Source: Arthrobacter sp. PAMC25564 (lineage in GTDB: Bacteria; Actinomycetota; Actinomycetes; Actinomycetales; Micrococcaceae). Taken from it: a DNA stretch of 64,000 nucleotides. The notes under the pieces were generated by a model that worked only from the letters and a program-made list of their open reading frames with translations, was not told the origin of the DNA and did no database searches. The number at the start of each line of letters is the position of its first letter. Position 1 is the stretch's first letter. The stretch is taken from contig NZ_CP039290.1 in the NCBI RefSeq assembly GCF_004798705.1, forward strand, positions 1,674,001 through 1,738,000, read 5' to 3'. Positions 52,332 through 61,412 of this stretch are shown piece after piece. The position numbers and the translations under genes are program-made.

Positions 52332-53602
52332 GGATCGTTACTTCCTGACGTTCCGGCGAAGCGCAGCCGCACGCCGCGGTACAGGATGCCGGCGGCGAAC
52401 ATGACCAGTCCCGCGATCACGGAGCCCACGGGCAGGGTGGCCACGAGGGCCATGCACGCGACGGCGCCGGCGAGCTGCAGCGCCCTGGGGTAGCGGCGGT
52501 GTTCTCCGGTCTGGGTGTACGCGGCGAGGTTGGCGACGAGGTAGTAGACCAGGACACCGAAGGACGAAAAGCCGATGGCTCCCCGGAGGTCGGCCACGCT
52601 GATGATGAGGCAGATGACTCCGGCAAGGGCCAGTTCGGCCCGGTGCGGGACCTTGAAGCGTGGATGCACGGCGGCCAGCCAGCGGGGCAGGTCCGCTTCC
52701 CGCGCCATGGCCAGGCTGGTCCTGCCCAGGCCGGCGATCAGGGCCAGCAGCGCCCCGAGCGAGGCAAGTGCGGCGCCCACCCGGACGAGAGGCGATGCCC
52801 AGTTCCAGGACCCGGCCGATACGGCGGCGGCCAGCGGCGCCGGGGTGCCGGCGATGCCGTCCGGGCCGAGGACCGCGAGGACGCTGACGGCGATGACGGC
52901 GTAGACCGCGACGGCGATGGCCAGCGCGATCACGATGGCCCGAGGAATGGTCGTCCGCGGATTGATGACCTCTTCGCCCATGGTGGCAATGCGGGCGTAG
53001 CCGGCGAAGGCGAAGAAAAGCAGGCCGGCGGACTGCAGGATCCCGTACCAGCCGTGGGAAAACAGGCCCCCGTCCACAAGCCTCAGGGGGTCGGCGGCGC
53101 CGGCCCCCCAGCAGGCTGCGGCGACGACGGCCAGGGCGGCCAGGACAGCGGCGACGATGATCCGGGTCAGGGCAGCGGTGCGTGTCACGCCCCGGTAGTT
53201 CACGGCGGCCAGCAGGAGCACCGCGGCGATCGCGACGGGCCGTTCCCAGCCGGGAGGCGCAGCGTAGGCGGCAAACGTCAGGGCCATGGCCGCGCTGCTG
53301 GCCGTCTTGCCGATGATGAAGCCCCAGCCGGCCAGAAAGCCCGGCCAGGGACCGAGCCGTTCCCGCCCGTAGACGTAGCTGCCGCCGGAGGTCGGATATT
53401 CGGCGGCGAGCTGGGCCGAGGCCGTGGCGTTGCAGTACGCGACCACGGCCGCCACCAGGAGGCCGAGCAGCAGCCCGGACCCGGCGGCCTGGGCCGCAGG
53501 GGTGAACGCGGCGAAGACCCCGGCGCCGATCATGGACCCGAGGCCGATGACGACCGCATCAAAGGTGTTCAGCCTGCGGGCCAGAACCGCATGGTTGCTC
53601 AA
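52328..53602 (-). CDS. APC superfamily amino acid permease
   Basis: The 424-residue transporter has about 12 membrane segments and the APC signature [12 protein letters not shown] in the first helix. [11 protein letters not shown] and [17 protein letters not shown] also fit amino acid/polyamine antiporters. The substrate is not predictable. It begins at a TTG 4 nt after the pepP stop, and the close packing suggests the permease supplies or exports amino acids released by the peptidase. Confidence 0.88.
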   Translation of the reverse strand: MSNHAVLARRLNTFDAVVIGLGSMIGAGVFAAFTPAAQAAGSGLLLGLLVAAVVAYCNATASAQLAAEYPTSGGSYVYGRERLGPWPGFLAGWGFIIGKTASSAAMALTFAAYAAPPGWERPVAIAAVLLLAAVNYRGVTRTAALTRIIVAAVLAALAVVAAACWGAGAADPLRLVDGGLFSHGWYGILQSAGLLFFAFAGYARIATMGEEVINPRTTIPRAIVIALAIAVAVYAVIAVSVLAVLGPDGIAGTPAPLAAAVSAGSWNWASPLVRVGAALASLGALLALIAGLGRTSLAMAREADLPRWLAAVHPRFKVPHRAELALAGVICLIISVADLRGAIGFSSFGVLVYYLVANLAAYTQTGEHRRYPRALQLAGAVACMALVATLPVGSVIAGLVMFAAGILYRGVRLRFAGTSGSNDP

Positions 53603-53606
53603 GGTG

Positions 53607-55205
53607 TTACGGGCCGGTGAGGCTAGGCGGTCTGGTGTCGGCTTCCTGGTAGATGCCCGACATCCAGGACTCGACGTCGTCCGCCTTGCGGGGCAGTGCC
53701 GCGCTGAGGTTGACCGGACCTTCGGCCGTCATCAGGATGTCATCCTCGATGCGGACGCCGATGCCACGGTATTCCTCGGGAATGCCGAGGTCCTCTTCCT
53801 TGAAGTAGAGGCCGGGTTCGATCGTGAACACCATACCGGGGGTCAGGACGCCGTCCAGGTACAGCTCACGCTTCGCCTGGGCGCAGTCGTGGACGTCCAG
53901 GCCCAGGTGGTGGCTGGTGCCGTGCGGCATCCAGCGGCGGTGCTGCTGGCCCTCGGCGCTGATGGCTTCCTCGACGGAGACCGGCAGCAGGCCCCATTCG
54001 GCGAGCCGCTCCGCCAGCACGGTGGTGGCCGCGGTGTGGATGTCGCGGAACTTCGTGCCGGGCCGGGCGGCGGCAAAGCCGGCGTCGGCGGCGTCGAGCA
54101 CCGCCTCGTAGACCTTGCGCTGGATCCCGGTGAAGGTGCCGTTGGCCGGCAGGGTGCGGGTGATGTCCGCGGTGTAGAGCGAGTCGGCCTCGACGCCGGC
54201 GTCAAGCAGCAGCAGTTCGCCGGCGTTGATCCTGCCGGTGTTCCGGGTCCAGTGCAGCACGGTGGCGTTGTTGCCGGACGCCGCGATGGTGTCATAACCG
54301 AGCTCGTTGCCTTCCTCCCGGGCCCGGGCGAAGAACGCGCCTTCCACGACGCGCTCGCCGCGCTGGTGGGTGAGCGCCCGCGGCAGGGCCTTGACGACCT
54401 CGGTGAAGCCCTGCACGGTGGCGGCGACGGCGGTCTTCATCTGCTCGATTTCCCACTCGTCCTTGAGCAGACGAAGCTCGGAGAGGGCCTCGGCGAGCTT
54501 GTCGTCCAGGGCATCGAGGACGCCGAGGTCCAGGTTCTCGGGATCCTTGGCCGTGTTGTAACGGGCGGTGTCCACGAGGGCATCGATGTTCTCGTCGACC
54601 TTGCGCACCAGGCGGATCGAGATCCCGCCGATTTCCGGGGCGCCCACGTTCTTGGTGACCGCCAGCTCCAGCCCGCCGATATCCGCGGTCTCCAGGCCCA
54701 GCCGGGCCTTGAACTCGGCGAGGGTCGGCCGCGCGCCGATCCAGAACTCGCCGGACCGTGAGTCGGCGTAGAACTGCTCGGTGTCCCGGCCGGCCAGCGG
54801 CCGGAAGTAGAGCGTCGCCTGGTGGTTCCCGCCGTCGTCGCCCTTGCCATCGGCCACCGGCTCCAGGACCAGGACAGCGTCGGGCTCATGGTCCACGCCC
54901 AGGCCGGTGAGGTGCGCGAAGCCCGAATGCGGGCGGAAGCGGTAGTCGCAGTCATTCGAGCGGACCTTCAGCGGCCCGGCGGGGATGACCAGCCGTTCAC
55001 CTTTGAACTGCACTGAAATGGCGCGGCGCCGGGCGGCGGCGTGGTCCGCGACAACGTCCCGTTCGGGGAGCTGTTGCCGGGACGGCGCCCAATTGCTGGC
55101 CATAAAGGCCTTGAACGCGTCGGAACTGGGCCGCTGCGAGCGGTTGTTGACGCGCTCGTCGAGAGGCTGGGAAGCGGAGACCTGGGTGTTATCTGCATCG
55201 TTCAC
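53607..55205 (-). CDS. pepP: Xaa-Pro aminopeptidase (M24B, aminopeptidase P)
   Basis: The 532-residue protein has the AMP_N domain (about 45-190) and the M24 pita-bread domain. The dinuclear metal ligands appear in L-L-D-A-G-V-E-A, D-I-T-R-T, H-G-T-S-H-H-L-G-L-D-V-H-D, E-P-G-L-Y and I-R-I-E-D-D. It releases N-terminal residues preceding proline. Length fits actinobacterial PepP, which carries an N-terminal extension. GTG start with a GACTAT box 6 nt upstream (55212-55217), so it is probably leaderless. Confidence 0.93.
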   Translation of the reverse strand: MNDADNTQVSASQPLDERVNNRSQRPSSDAFKAFMASNWAPSRQQLPERDVVADHAAARRRAISVQFKGERLVIPAGPLKVRSNDCDYRFRPHSGFAHLTGLGVDHEPDAVLVLEPVADGKGDDGGNHQATLYFRPLAGRDTEQFYADSRSGEFWIGARPTLAEFKARLGLETADIGGLELAVTKNVGAPEIGGISIRLVRKVDENIDALVDTARYNTAKDPENLDLGVLDALDDKLAEALSELRLLKDEWEIEQMKTAVAATVQGFTEVVKALPRALTHQRGERVVEGAFFARAREEGNELGYDTIAASGNNATVLHWTRNTGRINAGELLLLDAGVEADSLYTADITRTLPANGTFTGIQRKVYEAVLDAADAGFAAARPGTKFRDIHTAATTVLAERLAEWGLLPVSVEEAISAEGQQHRRWMPHGTSHHLGLDVHDCAQAKRELYLDGVLTPGMVFTIEPGLYFKEEDLGIPEEYRGIGVRIEDDILMTAEGPVNLSAALPRKADDVESWMSGIYQEADTRPPSLTGP

Positions 55206-55319
55206 CGTCCCATAGTCTCACCAGCGCAGCGGCTTAGGCCAACGGATGCCGCCGCCGGCTGGCCCGGCCCCCGGGCCGGCCCGGATGCGAACGCACCGCG
55301 CCGGATCGCGCCCGTCTAC

Positions 55320-55325
55320 TAGGCT
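55320..55325 (+). promoter_or_regulatory. Leaderless -10 box of the PHP gene
   Basis: TAGGCT lies 6 nt before the GTG at 55332. The GGTGGGG in the gap is not a good SD at that spacing. Confidence 0.5.
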
Positions 55326-55331
55326 GGTGGG

Positions 55332-56177
55332 GTGAGGATTGACCTGCATGCCCACTCGAATGTTTCCGACGGCACCCAAGCCCCGGCGGACGTGATGGCG
55401 TCTGCCGCGGCGGCCGGGCTCGACGTCGTGGCCCTGACCGACCACGACTCCACCGACGGCTGGGCGGAGGCGGCCCCCGCGGCCCGGGAACACGGCATCG
55501 CCCTGGTGCCCGGAATGGAAGTCTCCTGCCGCACGGCGGAGGGCATCAGCGTCCACCTGCTCAGCTACCTGCATGACCCGGCCCATCCCGGGCTGCTGGA
55601 GGAAATCACCAAGGCCAAGGACGCCCGCCACACCCGGGCGCAACGGATGGTGTCACTGCTGGCCGAGGACTATCCGCTGACCTGGGATGACGTCATCCAC
55701 CATGTGGCGCCCGGGGCAACCCTGGGCCGGCCGCACATCGCCGATGCGCTCGTCGCCGCGGGCGTGGTCGAGGACCGGTCCGAGGCCTTCAGCTCGATCC
55801 TGACCTCGCACTCGCGGTACTTCGTGCAGCACTACGCGCCGGACCCGGCGCTCGCCGTCGGACTGGTCCGTGCAGCCGGCGGGGTTCCGGTGTTTGCCCA
55901 TCCCGTCGCGTCCGCGCGCGGACGGATCGTGGGGGAGCGCACCTATCGGGAGATGATCGACGCCGGACTGGCCGGGCTGGAGATCTACCACCGGGACAAC
56001 CCGGAGGAGGGCCGGGAGTTCCTCCTCCGCCTGGCCCGCCGGCATGGCCTGCTGGTGACGGGATCCTCGGACTACCACGGCTCCGGGAAGCCGAACCTGC
56101 TGGGCGAGAACCTGACCTCGCCCGAGGTGCTGGCCAGGATCGAGGAACTGGGCACCGGAACTTCCGTGGTGCGGTGA
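55332..56177 (+). CDS. PHP domain phosphoesterase (RNase AM/YciV-type)
   Basis: The 281-residue protein has the PHP metal-site motifs: H6-A-H8 with S-N-V-S-D-G-T, L-T-D-H-D-S-T, and downstream Y-F-V-Q-H-Y and F-A-H-P. The late G-S-S-D-Y-H-G with Asp/His completes the set. The YciV/TrpH-like subfamily hydrolyses 3',5'-nucleoside bisphosphates or trims RNA 5' ends. GTG start, probably leaderless. It is convergent with the DNA methyltransferase. Confidence 0.88.
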   Translation: MRIDLHAHSNVSDGTQAPADVMASAAAAGLDVVALTDHDSTDGWAEAAPAAREHGIALVPGMEVSCRTAEGISVHLLSYLHDPAHPGLLEEITKAKDARHTRAQRMVSLLAEDYPLTWDDVIHHVAPGATLGRPHIADALVAAGVVEDRSEAFSSILTSHSRYFVQHYAPDPALAVGLVRAAGGVPVFAHPVASARGRIVGERTYREMIDAGLAGLEIYHRDNPEEGREFLLRLARRHGLLVTGSSDYHGSGKPNLLGENLTSPEVLARIEELGTGTSVVR

Positions 56178-56197
56178 CGGGCCGTCCGGGCCGGGGT

Positions 56198-57079
56198 TCA
56201 GGCCGGGGGGAGTGGCGGGAACTCGGTGAACTGCGCGTGCGCGGCGAGGCGTTTGGCCATCACATCGATGGCCGGCTGGTTCTGGTCCACGCAGACGAAC
56301 CTGCGGTCGAGTTTTGCGGCCACTGCGCCGAGCGTCCCGGAGCCGGCGAAGAAGTCCAGGCACCAGTCGCCCGGGCGGCTTGAGGCTGCCACCACGCGAC
56401 GGATCAGTCCCTCGGGTTTCTGCGTCGGATAGCCGGTCTTCTCCTTGCCGGTGGGGGAGACGATGGTGTGCCACCAGACGTCGGTGGGCAGCTTGCCGAG
56501 CTCGCGCTTGGCCGGCGTGACGAGCCCCGGGGCCATGTACGGCTCGCGGTCCACCTCGGCGCTGTCGAAGTGGTACCTGGCCGGATTCTTGACGTACACA
56601 AGGATGTTGTCGTGCTTGGTGGGCCAGCGGAACTTGGCCCGCGCACCGTAGTCGTAGGCCCAGATGATCTCGTTGAGGAAACACTCGCGGCCGAAGATGG
56701 CGTCGAGCATGACCTTCGCGTAGTGCACCTCGCGGTAGTCCAGGTGCAGGTACAGGGTGCCGTCGTCGGCGAGCAGCCGCCAGGCCTCCATGAGCCGCGG
56801 CTCCAGGAAGGACCAGTAGTCGCTGAACGCGTCGTCGTAACTGTGCAGGGCGCCCTTGATGGTGTCATAGGACCGGCCCTTGAAGCCGACGCGGTCACCC
56901 TCGCCGCCGGCATTGCGGACCATCGTGGTTTGCTGGCGCCGCTGGACGCGCCCGGTATTGAAGGGCGGATCCACATAAATCAGTGTGAAGGCGCCGTCCG
57001 GCAGCATGGGGAGGTACTCCGCGTTGTCCGCGTGTACCACCAGGTTGCTGCCGTCCGGCGCCCAGACGGTGTCAGTCAT
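56198..57079 (-). CDS. Site-specific DNA methyltransferase (beta class, N4-cytosine or N6-adenine), orphan
   Basis: The 293-residue methyltransferase has motif IV D-P-P-F-N-T-G at 37-43 and motif I D-F-F-A-G-S-G-T at about 242-249, the order of beta-class amino-MTases. The intervening region contains L-Y-L-H-L-D-Y-R-E-V-H-Y and W-A-Y-D-Y-G, and the tail has D-Q-N-Q-P-A-I. No restriction endonuclease gene is adjacent. It lies 8 nt downstream of the DEAD-box helicase gene on the same strand and may be co-transcribed with it. Recognition sequence unknown. Confidence 0.88.
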   Translation of the reverse strand: MTDTVWAPDGSNLVVHADNAEYLPMLPDGAFTLIYVDPPFNTGRVQRRQQTTMVRNAGGEGDRVGFKGRSYDTIKGALHSYDDAFSDYWSFLEPRLMEAWRLLADDGTLYLHLDYREVHYAKVMLDAIFGRECFLNEIIWAYDYGARAKFRWPTKHDNILVYVKNPARYHFDSAEVDREPYMAPGLVTPAKRELGKLPTDVWWHTIVSPTGKEKTGYPTQKPEGLIRRVVAASSRPGDWCLDFFAGSGTLGAVAAKLDRRFVCVDQNQPAIDVMAKRLAAHAQFTEFPPLPPA

Positions 57080-57087
57080 GGAGGGGT

Positions 57088-58869
57088 TTAGGCCTCGGCG
57101 TTGCTCGGCCGGGCGGCGGCGTTCTGCGCGCCCCCGGTCACCACTTCGCCGTTGTGGCGGCGGGTGCGGGTCCGGCGGCGGGCGCGGGTGGCCCGGTCGA
57201 CCTCGGTCGCTGCGGTGGCCGTGGCCCGGGCTGAAACCGCGGCGGGTGCTGCCGCCCGGGTTACCGCAGCCTCCGGCTGGCTGGCTACGGCAGCTTCTGC
57301 GGCTGCGGGACGACGCCGGCGCTCGCCGGAGCGCCCGCTGTCTGTTCCGGCGCTGTCGGCACCGCTGCGGCGGCTGCCGCTGCGGCCGCCGGCTGTGCCG
57401 CCGTCACGTCCGGCTCCGCGGCCGGCGGTGCCGCCGTCACGTCCGGCTCCGCGGCCGCTGCCGGCTTGTCCGCTGCGGGTGTTCTTCTTGCCGGTCTCGC
57501 CCAGGTCCTCCAGGACTTCGGCGTCCACTCCGGCCAGCACACGCTTGTCGCGGGGCAGGCGGCCCTTGGTGCCCGCGGGGATGTCGAGCTCCTCGTAGAG
57601 GTGCGGCGAGGAGGAGTAGGTTTCCACCGGCTCCGGGACGCTCAGGCCCAGGGCCTTGTTGATCAGGCCCCAGCGGGGCATGTCGTCCCAGTCAACGAAG
57701 GTCACGGCCGTGCCCTTGTTGCCGGCACGGCCGGTGCGGCCCACGCGGTGCAGGTAGATCTTTTCGTCTTCAACACACTGGTAGTTGATGACGTGCGTGA
57801 CGTCGTCGACGTCGATGCCACGGGCGGCAACGTCGGTGGCCACGAGGACGTCCACCTTGTTGTTGCGGAAGGCGCGCAGCGCCTGCTCGCGGGCACCCTG
57901 GCCCAGGTCGCCGTGGATGGCGGCTGCGGCGAAACCGCGGTCCACGAGTTCCTCGGCAACCTTGGCGGCGGTGCGCTTGGTCTTGGTGAAGATGATGGTG
58001 CGGCCCCGGCCGCGGGCCTGCAGGATGCGGGCGACTACCTCGATCTTGTCCATGCTGTGGGCACGGTAGATCAGCTGGCGGATGTCGCGCTTGGTCAGGC
58101 CCTCGTCATCCGGGTCCGCCGCACGGATGTGGGTCGGCTGGGTCATGTAGCGGCGGGCCATGGCGACGACCGGGCCGGGCATGGTGGCCGAGAACAGCAG
58201 CGTCTGGCGGACGGCAGGGGTGCCGGCGATGAGGGTCTCGACGTCCGGCAGGAAGCCGAGGTCCAGCATTTCATCGGCCTCGTCCAGGATGACCATCTTG
58301 ACGTTCTTCAGGACGAGGTGCTTCTGCTTGTACAGGTCGATGAGGCGGCCGGGGGTACCGACGACGACCTCGACGCCCTTCTGGAGTGCCTCGACCTGGG
58401 GCTCGTAAGCACGGCCGCCGTAGATCGTGGCGATGCGGGCGTTGCGCTTGCGGGCGGCGTTCTGCAGGTCGTTGGCGACCTGCACGGCGAGCTCGCGGGT
58501 CGGCACGATCACGATGGCCTGGGGTGCGCCCGGGGCGGCCAGCTGGTCATAGCCGGCGTCGTCCGGTCCGACGACGCGCTGCAACGCCGGGATGCCGAAA
58601 CCGAGGGTCTTGCCCGTGCCTGTCTTGGCCTGGCCGATGATGTCGTGGCCGGCTAGGGCTACCGGCAGCGTCATGGCCTGGATCGGGAACGGGTGCGTGA
58701 TGCCGGCGTCGGCAAGGGACTCGACGATATCCGCGCGGACGTTGTACTCGGCGAAAGTCTTCTCGGCAATCTCGTGCGGTTTTTCGTCCGAGATGATGGT
58801 CTCTTCCGGCTCAATGGTTTCTGTGCCGGATTCGTCGATCAGCAGTTGGTGCGTGTGCAATTCACTCAC
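57088..58869 (-). CDS. DEAD-box ATP-dependent RNA helicase
   Basis: The 593-residue helicase has the Q motif, A-K-T-G-T-G-K-T, P-T-R-E-L-A, T-P-G-R, D-E-A-D, S-A-T, and the C-terminal domain motif H-R-V-G-R-T-G-R-A-G. From about 430 a long basic Arg/Gly/Ala tail follows, with two 11-residue repeats G-R-G-A-G-R-D-G-G-T-A. Similar actinobacterial proteins (RhlE/DeaD type) remodel rRNA and mRNA structure, often at low temperature. It is preceded by a 310-bp region suggestive of a long leader. GTG start after AAGGAA. Confidence 0.93.
   Translation of the reverse strand: MSELHTHQLLIDESGTETIEPEETIISDEKPHEIAEKTFAEYNVRADIVESLADAGITHPFPIQAMTLPVALAGHDIIGQAKTGTGKTLGFGIPALQRVVGPDDAGYDQLAAPGAPQAIVIVPTRELAVQVANDLQNAARKRNARIATIYGGRAYEPQVEALQKGVEVVVGTPGRLIDLYKQKHLVLKNVKMVILDEADEMLDLGFLPDVETLIAGTPAVRQTLLFSATMPGPVVAMARRYMTQPTHIRAADPDDEGLTKRDIRQLIYRAHSMDKIEVVARILQARGRGRTIIFTKTKRTAAKVAEELVDRGFAAAAIHGDLGQGAREQALRAFRNNKVDVLVATDVAARGIDVDDVTHVINYQCVEDEKIYLHRVGRTGRAGNKGTAVTFVDWDDMPRWGLINKALGLSVPEPVETYSSSPHLYEELDIPAGTKGRLPRDKRVLAGVDAEVLEDLGETGKKNTRSGQAGSGRGAGRDGGTAGRGAGRDGGTAGGRSGSRRSGADSAGTDSGRSGERRRRPAAAEAAVASQPEAAVTRAAAPAAVSARATATAATEVDRATRARRRTRTRRHNGEVVTGGAQNAAARPSNAEA
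57396..57457. repeat. 33-bp tandem repeat in the helicase tail
   Basis: Two copies with a 33-bp period (starting 57396 and 57429, identical over the first 29 bp) encode the R/G-rich 11-residue units. Confidence 0.85.
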
Positions 58870-59179
58870 AGTGGAGTTTCCTTATTCATTTGGGCATTGA
58901 CGCCGCTTGCTCAACGGGGCCGGCCGGCTGGCCGTTCCGGAGCACGCTCAGGCGCGCAAGCAATTCCAGTGGAAGCCGATCGCGGGCTATCTGAATACTG
59001 GCACTGGGGACCAGCGGGTGTGTCTCAAGATCGCGTAGGGGCGGGCTTGTTGAATTCTAAAATCAAGGAAATCAACGACCGGGCATCCATATCTACCTCT
59101 CCAGTCTAGCTGTACGCCGCCCGGAACCTCGACTGTCCCCGCCAGGACGGCGCAAATGCGGCGCGCGGAGGTGCGGCTC
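58870..59179 (-). other. Long leader region of the DEAD-box helicase gene
   Basis: This 310-bp stretch has no gene. On the minus strand a -10-like TAGACT (59103-59108) would give a 5' UTR of about 230 nt ending in AAGGAA-N8-GTG. The sequence contains GC-rich segments able to pair (for instance CCGGCCGGCTGG near 58920). It may fold into a regulatory leader. Confidence 0.45.
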
Positions 59180-60658
59180 TCAGCCCACCAGCTCCAGCCG
59201 GACCTCGCGCGTGGCGATGTCGGAGGACACGATCCGGACCCGCACCTGGGTACCGGATTCCAGTTCGCCGGGGCACCGCGCAGTCACCGCTGGCTCGGCA
59301 ATCTGGACAATCCCGGAGGGGCCGTTGCCGTTGCCGTTGGCTCCCTGCTTGCCGTTCCCGTTCCTGGCGGGCCGTGATCCGGAGATGACGACGGCGTCGA
59401 ACTCCTGGCCGATGTGGTTGACCAGCAGGGCAGCCTCGACGGTGTCCAACGCCAACCGTTCGAGCCTGGCGGCCAGCTGGTCCGACGACGCCATGATTGC
59501 CGGCAGGGACGGAAGCGCCTGGCGTGCCCATCCCGGAACGTCCGTGCCGTTGCTGAGCGCTTCGCAGATGACCAGCACAAAACGGTCAATCAGCCGCCGC
59601 AACGGGGCGGTGGTGTGCGCGTACGCGGCGCCGATGGCGGACTGGATCCCGTCCTGGGGGACGGTCCCGTCGAAGGGCGTGTACCCGGCACCGCGGAACA
59701 GCATGCCGGCCGAGTGCACAATCGCCAGCTGGCGGGGATCCGTCGGGTCAAGGGTCCGCAGGTACTCGCCGTAGCTCATCTCCCCGTCCCAGGGCTTGCC
59801 CAGGGCGTGCGTCTGGCGGTGGAAGTGCGCCAGCGACCCTTCATCCGGGGCGGGCATCGTCCGCAGGATCCCGACCTTGCCCTTGAGCATCAGCTCGGCC
59901 GCGGCCATCCCGGTCATCAGCGAAATCTGGGCGTTCCAGTCTTCGACCGGCAGCGCCGGGGCCGCGACGATCCGGTAGCCGCCGTCGGGCAGCTGTTCAA
60001 TTTCCTGCTCCGGCATGTTCAGGCTGGCCCCGCCGCGGAGGCGTTCCAGCTCCACCCGCTTGATGCCCACCTCCTTGAGCAGGAGCAGCACCGGGCCGGC
60101 GGTGCCGGCGTCGAGATCGGCCTGGACGCCCTGGTAGCTGAGCTTGGCGCGGCTGCGGACGCGGGCCCGGCGCACGAGCACGGAGCACACCTCGGCGGCG
60201 GCATCCAGCTCGAATTCCCAGACGAACGCGGCGCACAGTTGCCCGGCGAGCAGGCTGCCGGCGGCTTCGCTGATGATCTCAGGGTGCAGCGGAATCCGGC
60301 CGTCCGGGGTGTAGAAGGTCTGGCCGCGGCGGCGGGTTTCGGCGTCCAGCGCACTGCCGGGGGCGACAAATGACGGGACGTCGGCGATGGCGTAGAACAC
60401 CTTGTAGCCCTCGCCGGAACGGTCGATGAAGAGGGCCTGGTCCAGGTCAGTGGAGGCGGCCGGATCAATGGTCACGAACTCGATCCGGGTGAGGTCCAGC
60501 TCCGGCAGTTCGTGCCAGGCAACGGCCTCCCTGGCGTCCCGGAGCGCATCCTCGGGGAACGGTCCCGGCAGCTCCAGCGTGGTGCGCAGCGCATTCAGCG
60601 CCGTGGAAAGTTGGTTCTTTTGTTGGCGCATGCTGGGGGTCAGGCGATGATGGGACAC
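59180..60658 (-). CDS. RNB-domain ribonuclease (RNase II/R family)
   Basis: The 492-residue protein has an RNB catalytic core with D-P-A-A-S-T-D-L-D-Q-A-L, where the conserved aspartates coordinate magnesium, and A-I-A-D-V-P-S-F-V. G-I-Q-S-A-I-G-A-A-Y-A-H-T-T-A-P-L-R-R also fits the family. It degrades RNA 3' to 5'. N-terminal cold-shock domains are absent, and a short S1-like C-terminal region is present. The GTG at 60658 was chosen over an ATG at 60709 because TAATCT lies exactly 7 nt upstream, making a leaderless start. Confidence 0.9.
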   Translation of the reverse strand: MSHHRLTPSMRQQKNQLSTALNALRTTLELPGPFPEDALRDAREAVAWHELPELDLTRIEFVTIDPAASTDLDQALFIDRSGEGYKVFYAIADVPSFVAPGSALDAETRRRGQTFYTPDGRIPLHPEIISEAAGSLLAGQLCAAFVWEFELDAAAEVCSVLVRRARVRSRAKLSYQGVQADLDAGTAGPVLLLLKEVGIKRVELERLRGGASLNMPEQEIEQLPDGGYRIVAAPALPVEDWNAQISLMTGMAAAELMLKGKVGILRTMPAPDEGSLAHFHRQTHALGKPWDGEMSYGEYLRTLDPTDPRQLAIVHSAGMLFRGAGYTPFDGTVPQDGIQSAIGAAYAHTTAPLRRLIDRFVLVICEALSNGTDVPGWARQALPSLPAIMASSDQLAARLERLALDTVEAALLVNHIGQEFDAVVISGSRPARNGNGKQGANGNGNGPSGIVQIAEPAVTARCPGELESGTQVRVRIVSSDIATREVRLELVG

Positions 60659-60665
60659 GAAAATC

Positions 60666-60693
60666 AGATTAGCTCGATTTGCGCCATTAGTCT
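60666..60693. promoter_or_regulatory. Interleaved divergent leaderless promoters
   Basis: TAATCT on the minus strand (60666-60671) serves the ribonuclease gene and TAGTCT on the plus strand (60688-60693) serves the ferritin-fold gene. Each -10 overlaps the expected -35 position of the other, and both lie 6-7 nt before their start codons. Confidence 0.6.
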
Positions 60694-60699
60694 TGGACC

Positions 60700-61371
60700 A
60701 TGAGCGCATCCCCGGCCGGTCCTGCCCGCTACAACAGCGTCCTGATGGATCTGCTCGGCGTGATGGCCTATGGCGAGCTTTCGGCCTTCGAGCGGCTCTC
60801 CTCCGACGCCCGCTATTCGCCCACCCTGCACGACCGTGCGGTGCTCGGCCGGATCGCCGTGATCGAATTCCAGCACTACGAACTGGTCCGCGCCAGGCTT
60901 GAGGAATCGGGCCTCGACGCCGAGGCCGCGATGCTTCCCTTCCAGCCCTCCGTGGACCACTTCCACGAACGCACGCGCCCGGCGGACTGGTACGAGTCGC
61001 TCATGAAGGCGTATGTGATCGACACGGTCTCCGGCGATTTTTACCGTGCCGTTTCCCGCTATGTCGACGCCGGAACCCGGGAACTGGTCGAGCGGATCCA
61101 ATCGGACGAAGAAGCCACCACGGTCCTGCGGGAACTGCTCAGGACCGCCCTTGCGGCGGACCCGCGGCTGGCCTCACGGCTGTCCCTGTGGGCGCGGCGG
61201 CTGCTGGGCGAGGCCCTGACCCAGGCGCAGCGGGTGAGCTTCGAGCACGCGTTCCTCCCCGGCCTGATCGGGGCGGACGAGGCCCGCTCCAGGGAAGTGG
61301 TCAGCGGACTGTTGGCCGAACTCGCGGCCAACCACTCCCGCCGGATGACGCAGTTGGGGCTGAGCGGCTGA
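60700..61371 (+). CDS. Ferritin-like fold protein (MiaE_2-like)
   Basis: The 223-residue helical protein has Glu/His positions of a di-iron four-helix bundle: A-Y-G-E-L-S-A-F-E-R-L, I-E-F-Q-H-Y-E-L-V, and the later E-H-A-F-L. It matches the actinobacterial family PF13794, distantly related to the tRNA hydroxylase MiaE. Whether it hydroxylates tRNA is not proven. The ATG at 60700 lacks an SD and has TAGTCT 6 nt upstream. Its association with the RNB and DEAD-box genes is conserved in related genomes and hints at RNA metabolism. Confidence 0.82.
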   Translation: MSASPAGPARYNSVLMDLLGVMAYGELSAFERLSSDARYSPTLHDRAVLGRIAVIEFQHYELVRARLEESGLDAEAAMLPFQPSVDHFHERTRPADWYESLMKAYVIDTVSGDFYRAVSRYVDAGTRELVERIQSDEEATTVLRELLRTALAADPRLASRLSLWARRLLGEALTQAQRVSFEHAFLPGLIGADEARSREVVSGLLAELAANHSRRMTQLGLSG

Positions 61372-61412
61372 GCCGGCGGTCCGGTCAACCGCCGCAAGCC
61401 GCCGGCTGTCGC

